In this document: piece after piece, positions 7,093-7,751 of the stretch | How positions within the stretch are numbered: position 1 is the stretch's first letter | Layout: every line of letters starts with the position of its first letter | Position numbers and translations under genes: made by a program | The notes under the pieces: generated by a model | What the model was told of the DNA's origin: nothing | Databases searched by the model: none | The model's input: only the letters and a program-made list of their open reading frames with translations | Assembly (NCBI GenBank): GCA_031259795.1 | Contig: JAIRLA010000244.1 | Span: 1-7,751, forward strand | Reading direction: 5' to 3' | Length of the DNA stretch: 7,751 nucleotides | Source of the DNA: Azoarcus sp. | GTDB lineage: Bacteria; Pseudomonadota; Gammaproteobacteria; Burkholderiales; Rhodocyclaceae

Positions 7093-7169
7093 CTGCCCGT
7101 AGCTCAACTGGATAGAGCACCGGCCTTCTAAGCCGGGGGTTGCAGGTTCGAGCCCTGCCGGGCAGGCCA
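7093..7169 (+). tRNA. tRNA-Arg (anticodon UCU)
   Basis: 77 nt with encoded CCA. Acceptor CTGCCCG (7093-7099) pairs with CGGGCAG (7159-7165), discriminator G7166, CCA 7167-7169. D-stem GCTC/GAGC, anticodon stem CCGGC/GCCGG (7120-7124, 7132-7136), loop CTTCTAA with anticodon TCT at 7127-7129, T-stem GCAGG/CCTGC around TTCGAGC. It reads AGA (and AGG by wobble), rare codons in a GC-rich genome. It lies 29 nt after tRNA-Pro. Confidence 0.97.
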
Positions 7170-7180
7170 GAGGTTTTTAC

Positions 7181-7203
7181 GGGTTTCCGTTCCAGCGGAG
7201 CCC
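7181..7203 (+). other. Spacer hairpin between tRNA-Arg and tRNA-His
   Basis: GGGTTTCCG (7181-7189) can pair with CGGAGCCC (7196-7203) around the loop TTCCAG, with one bulged U and one G-U pair. No T-run follows, so it is more likely a processing structure in the polycistronic tRNA precursor than a terminator. Modest evidence. Confidence 0.35.
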
Positions 7204-7210
7204 ACGCGGC

Positions 7211-7287
7211 GGCGGCATTAGCTCAGTTGGCAGAGCACTGGATTGTGGCTCCAGTTGTCACCGGTTCGATTCCGGTATGTCGCCCCA
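7211..7287 (+). tRNA. tRNA-His (anticodon GUG)
   Basis: 77 nt including the extra 5' G (G-1 at 7211) that pairs with C73 (7284), the hallmark of bacterial tRNA-His, and encoded CCA (7285-7287). Acceptor GCGGCAT (7212-7218) pairs with ATGTCGC (7277-7283) with one G-U pair. Anticodon stem CTGGA/TCCAG, loop TTGTGGC with anticodon GTG at 7245-7247, T-arm ACCGG/CCGGT around TTCGATT. Last visible member of the cluster, 41 nt after tRNA-Arg. Confidence 0.97.
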
Positions 7288-7302
7288 AATGAACTTCCGT
7301 CC

Positions 7303-7386
7303 CGCGGGATCGGCCTTGCCGCATCGTCTCGCGGCGGGGAGATCCGCGCTTGCGCCCTGTGAGGGCGTCTTCCGTTCCGCAAGCGC
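7303..7386. other. Overlapping inverted repeats between tRNA-His and the TROVE gene
   Basis: Two structures fill this spacer. The first pairs CGCG-G-GATC (7303-7311, one bulge) with GATCCGCG (7341-7348) and contains an inner stem GCCGC/GCGGC (7318-7322, 7331-7335). The second is a perfect 9-bp inverted repeat, GCGCTTGCG (7346-7354) with CGCAAGCGC (7378-7386), enclosing an inner hairpin CCCT-GTG-AGGG (7355-7365). They share 7346-7348, so they partly exclude each other. The second ends right at the stop codon of the convergent gene. No T-run follows in either direction, only TCTTCCGTT on the plus side. It may help end both convergent transcripts, or be part of a structured RNA. Confidence 0.5.
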
Positions 7387-7751
7387 TCAGGGCGCGCGGG
7401 CGAAATCCGCGATCACGTTCGGGACGGCCGTGTCGAAGCCGGCCACATCAAGCATGCCGGCATCGTCCGGGTCGGCGATCGAGAAGCCGGTCGACGTCAT
7501 GCCGACGACAATGAGCCTGGCCGGGATGCCCATCGTTTCACGATAACGCCGAAGCGCCTGATGAGGATGGATTCCACCGGCCCAGGTTTCGTTGTCGGTG
7601 TAGATGACGAAAGTATCGACCTTGGCCTTGTGCTCGATCGCCCACAACATGGGCAAGGCGCAGTCCGTGCCGGAAAAAGGCAAGTTGCTGATTGTCTTCA
7701 ATATGTCGTCCAGCCGCTGGCGCGGGCTGATGGCGAGGCGCGCGATACTGT
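7387..7751 (-). CDS. TROVE-domain (Ro60/Rsr-like) RNA-binding protein, C-terminal part
   Basis: The last 120 codons of a gene whose 5' part lies beyond the right edge; the first complete codon ends at 7749. The visible part is the von Willebrand A-like domain of Ro60 family proteins. SPRQRLDDILKTISNLPFSG leads to GTDCALPM (27-34 of the fragment) and TDNETWAGGIHPHQAL (51-66), whose Thr and Asp correspond to metal-site (MIDAS) positions. GIPARLIVVGMTSTGFSIAD and a closing DVAGFDTAVPNVIADFAR are also typical. The family's N-terminal HEAT-repeat RNA-binding ring is outside the window. Bacterial Ro proteins bind Y RNAs and misfolded RNAs and work with exonucleases in RNA quality control. The gene is convergent with the tRNA cluster, ending 99 nt from tRNA-His. 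An apparent start at 7701 is an internal TTG, not the real one. Confidence 0.88.
   Translation of the reverse strand, partial: SIARLAISPRQRLDDILKTISNLPFSGTDCALPMLWAIEHKAKVDTFVIYTDNETWAGGIHPHQALRRYRETMGIPARLIVVGMTSTGFSIADPDDAGMLDVAGFDTAVPNVIADFARAP

Noticed and set aside
6786..7120. Minus-strand frames over tRNA-Pro reading GFEPPTSCSQSKRATGLRYT and WRDLNPRHLAPKASALPDC.
   Set aside because: These are the familiar false proteins from translating the antisense of tRNA-Pro genes, a known database artefact.
7353..7371. Hairpin CGCCCT-GTG-AGGGCG after tRNA-His as a plain intrinsic terminator.
   Set aside because: It is followed only by TCTTCCG, a poor T-tract, and the same bases belong to a larger inverted repeat, so it is described under that.
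7277..7546. Plus-strand frame of 89 codons starting inside tRNA-His.
   Set aside because: It begins in the tRNA acceptor stem and runs antisense to the TROVE gene. No ribosome binding site or recognised motif.

Overview
The window is a GC-rich bacterial segment, most likely from a betaproteobacterium of the Rhodocyclales type (Accumulibacter/Dechloromonas-like). That placement rests on the gene order, the style of the proteins, a tRNA-Pro/Arg/His cluster next to rimP and a Ro60-type (TROVE) gene. It is a judgement from memory, not a computed result. Both ends cut through sequence: the right end truncates a gene and the left end begins inside a duplicated piece of truB.

Layout. Positions 308-6735 on the minus strand hold the conserved translation/transcription operon, read right to left: rimP, nusA, infB, then one open frame that joins rbfA and truB. 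The genes are tightly packed, with gaps of 20, 15 and 3 nt. Downstream of truB, 1-307 is non-coding. It holds a 61-nt exact copy of an internal truB segment (1-61), a copy of a common interspersed repeat (91-125) and small GC hairpins, but no convincing terminator. Positions 6736-6986 are a divergent control region. A good sigma-70 promoter (TTGCCA-N17-TAGAAT) drives rimP on the minus strand through a leader with a GC hairpin and then an intrinsic terminator just before the rimP ribosome binding site. A second good promoter (TTGACT-N17-TAGAGT) drives tRNA-Pro(UGG), tRNA-Arg(UCU) and tRNA-His(GUG) on the plus strand. Past the tRNAs lies a short hairpin-rich spacer, then the 3' end of a convergent gene for a TROVE/Ro60-like RNA-binding protein (the vWA-domain half is visible).

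How the genes work together. RimP and RbfA mature the 30S subunit, TruB makes pseudouridine 55 in tRNA, IF2 delivers initiator tRNA, and NusA modulates pausing, termination and antitermination. The flanking tRNAs supply the same machinery, and the Ro-type protein is an RNA quality-control factor. The points most worth a second look are the RbfA-TruB fusion with its repeat-built linker, the terminator/antiterminator-like leader of an operon that itself encodes NusA, the truB duplicate at the left edge, the Thr in place of Asn in the G4 motif of IF2, and the structured spacer between the tRNAs and the Ro gene.
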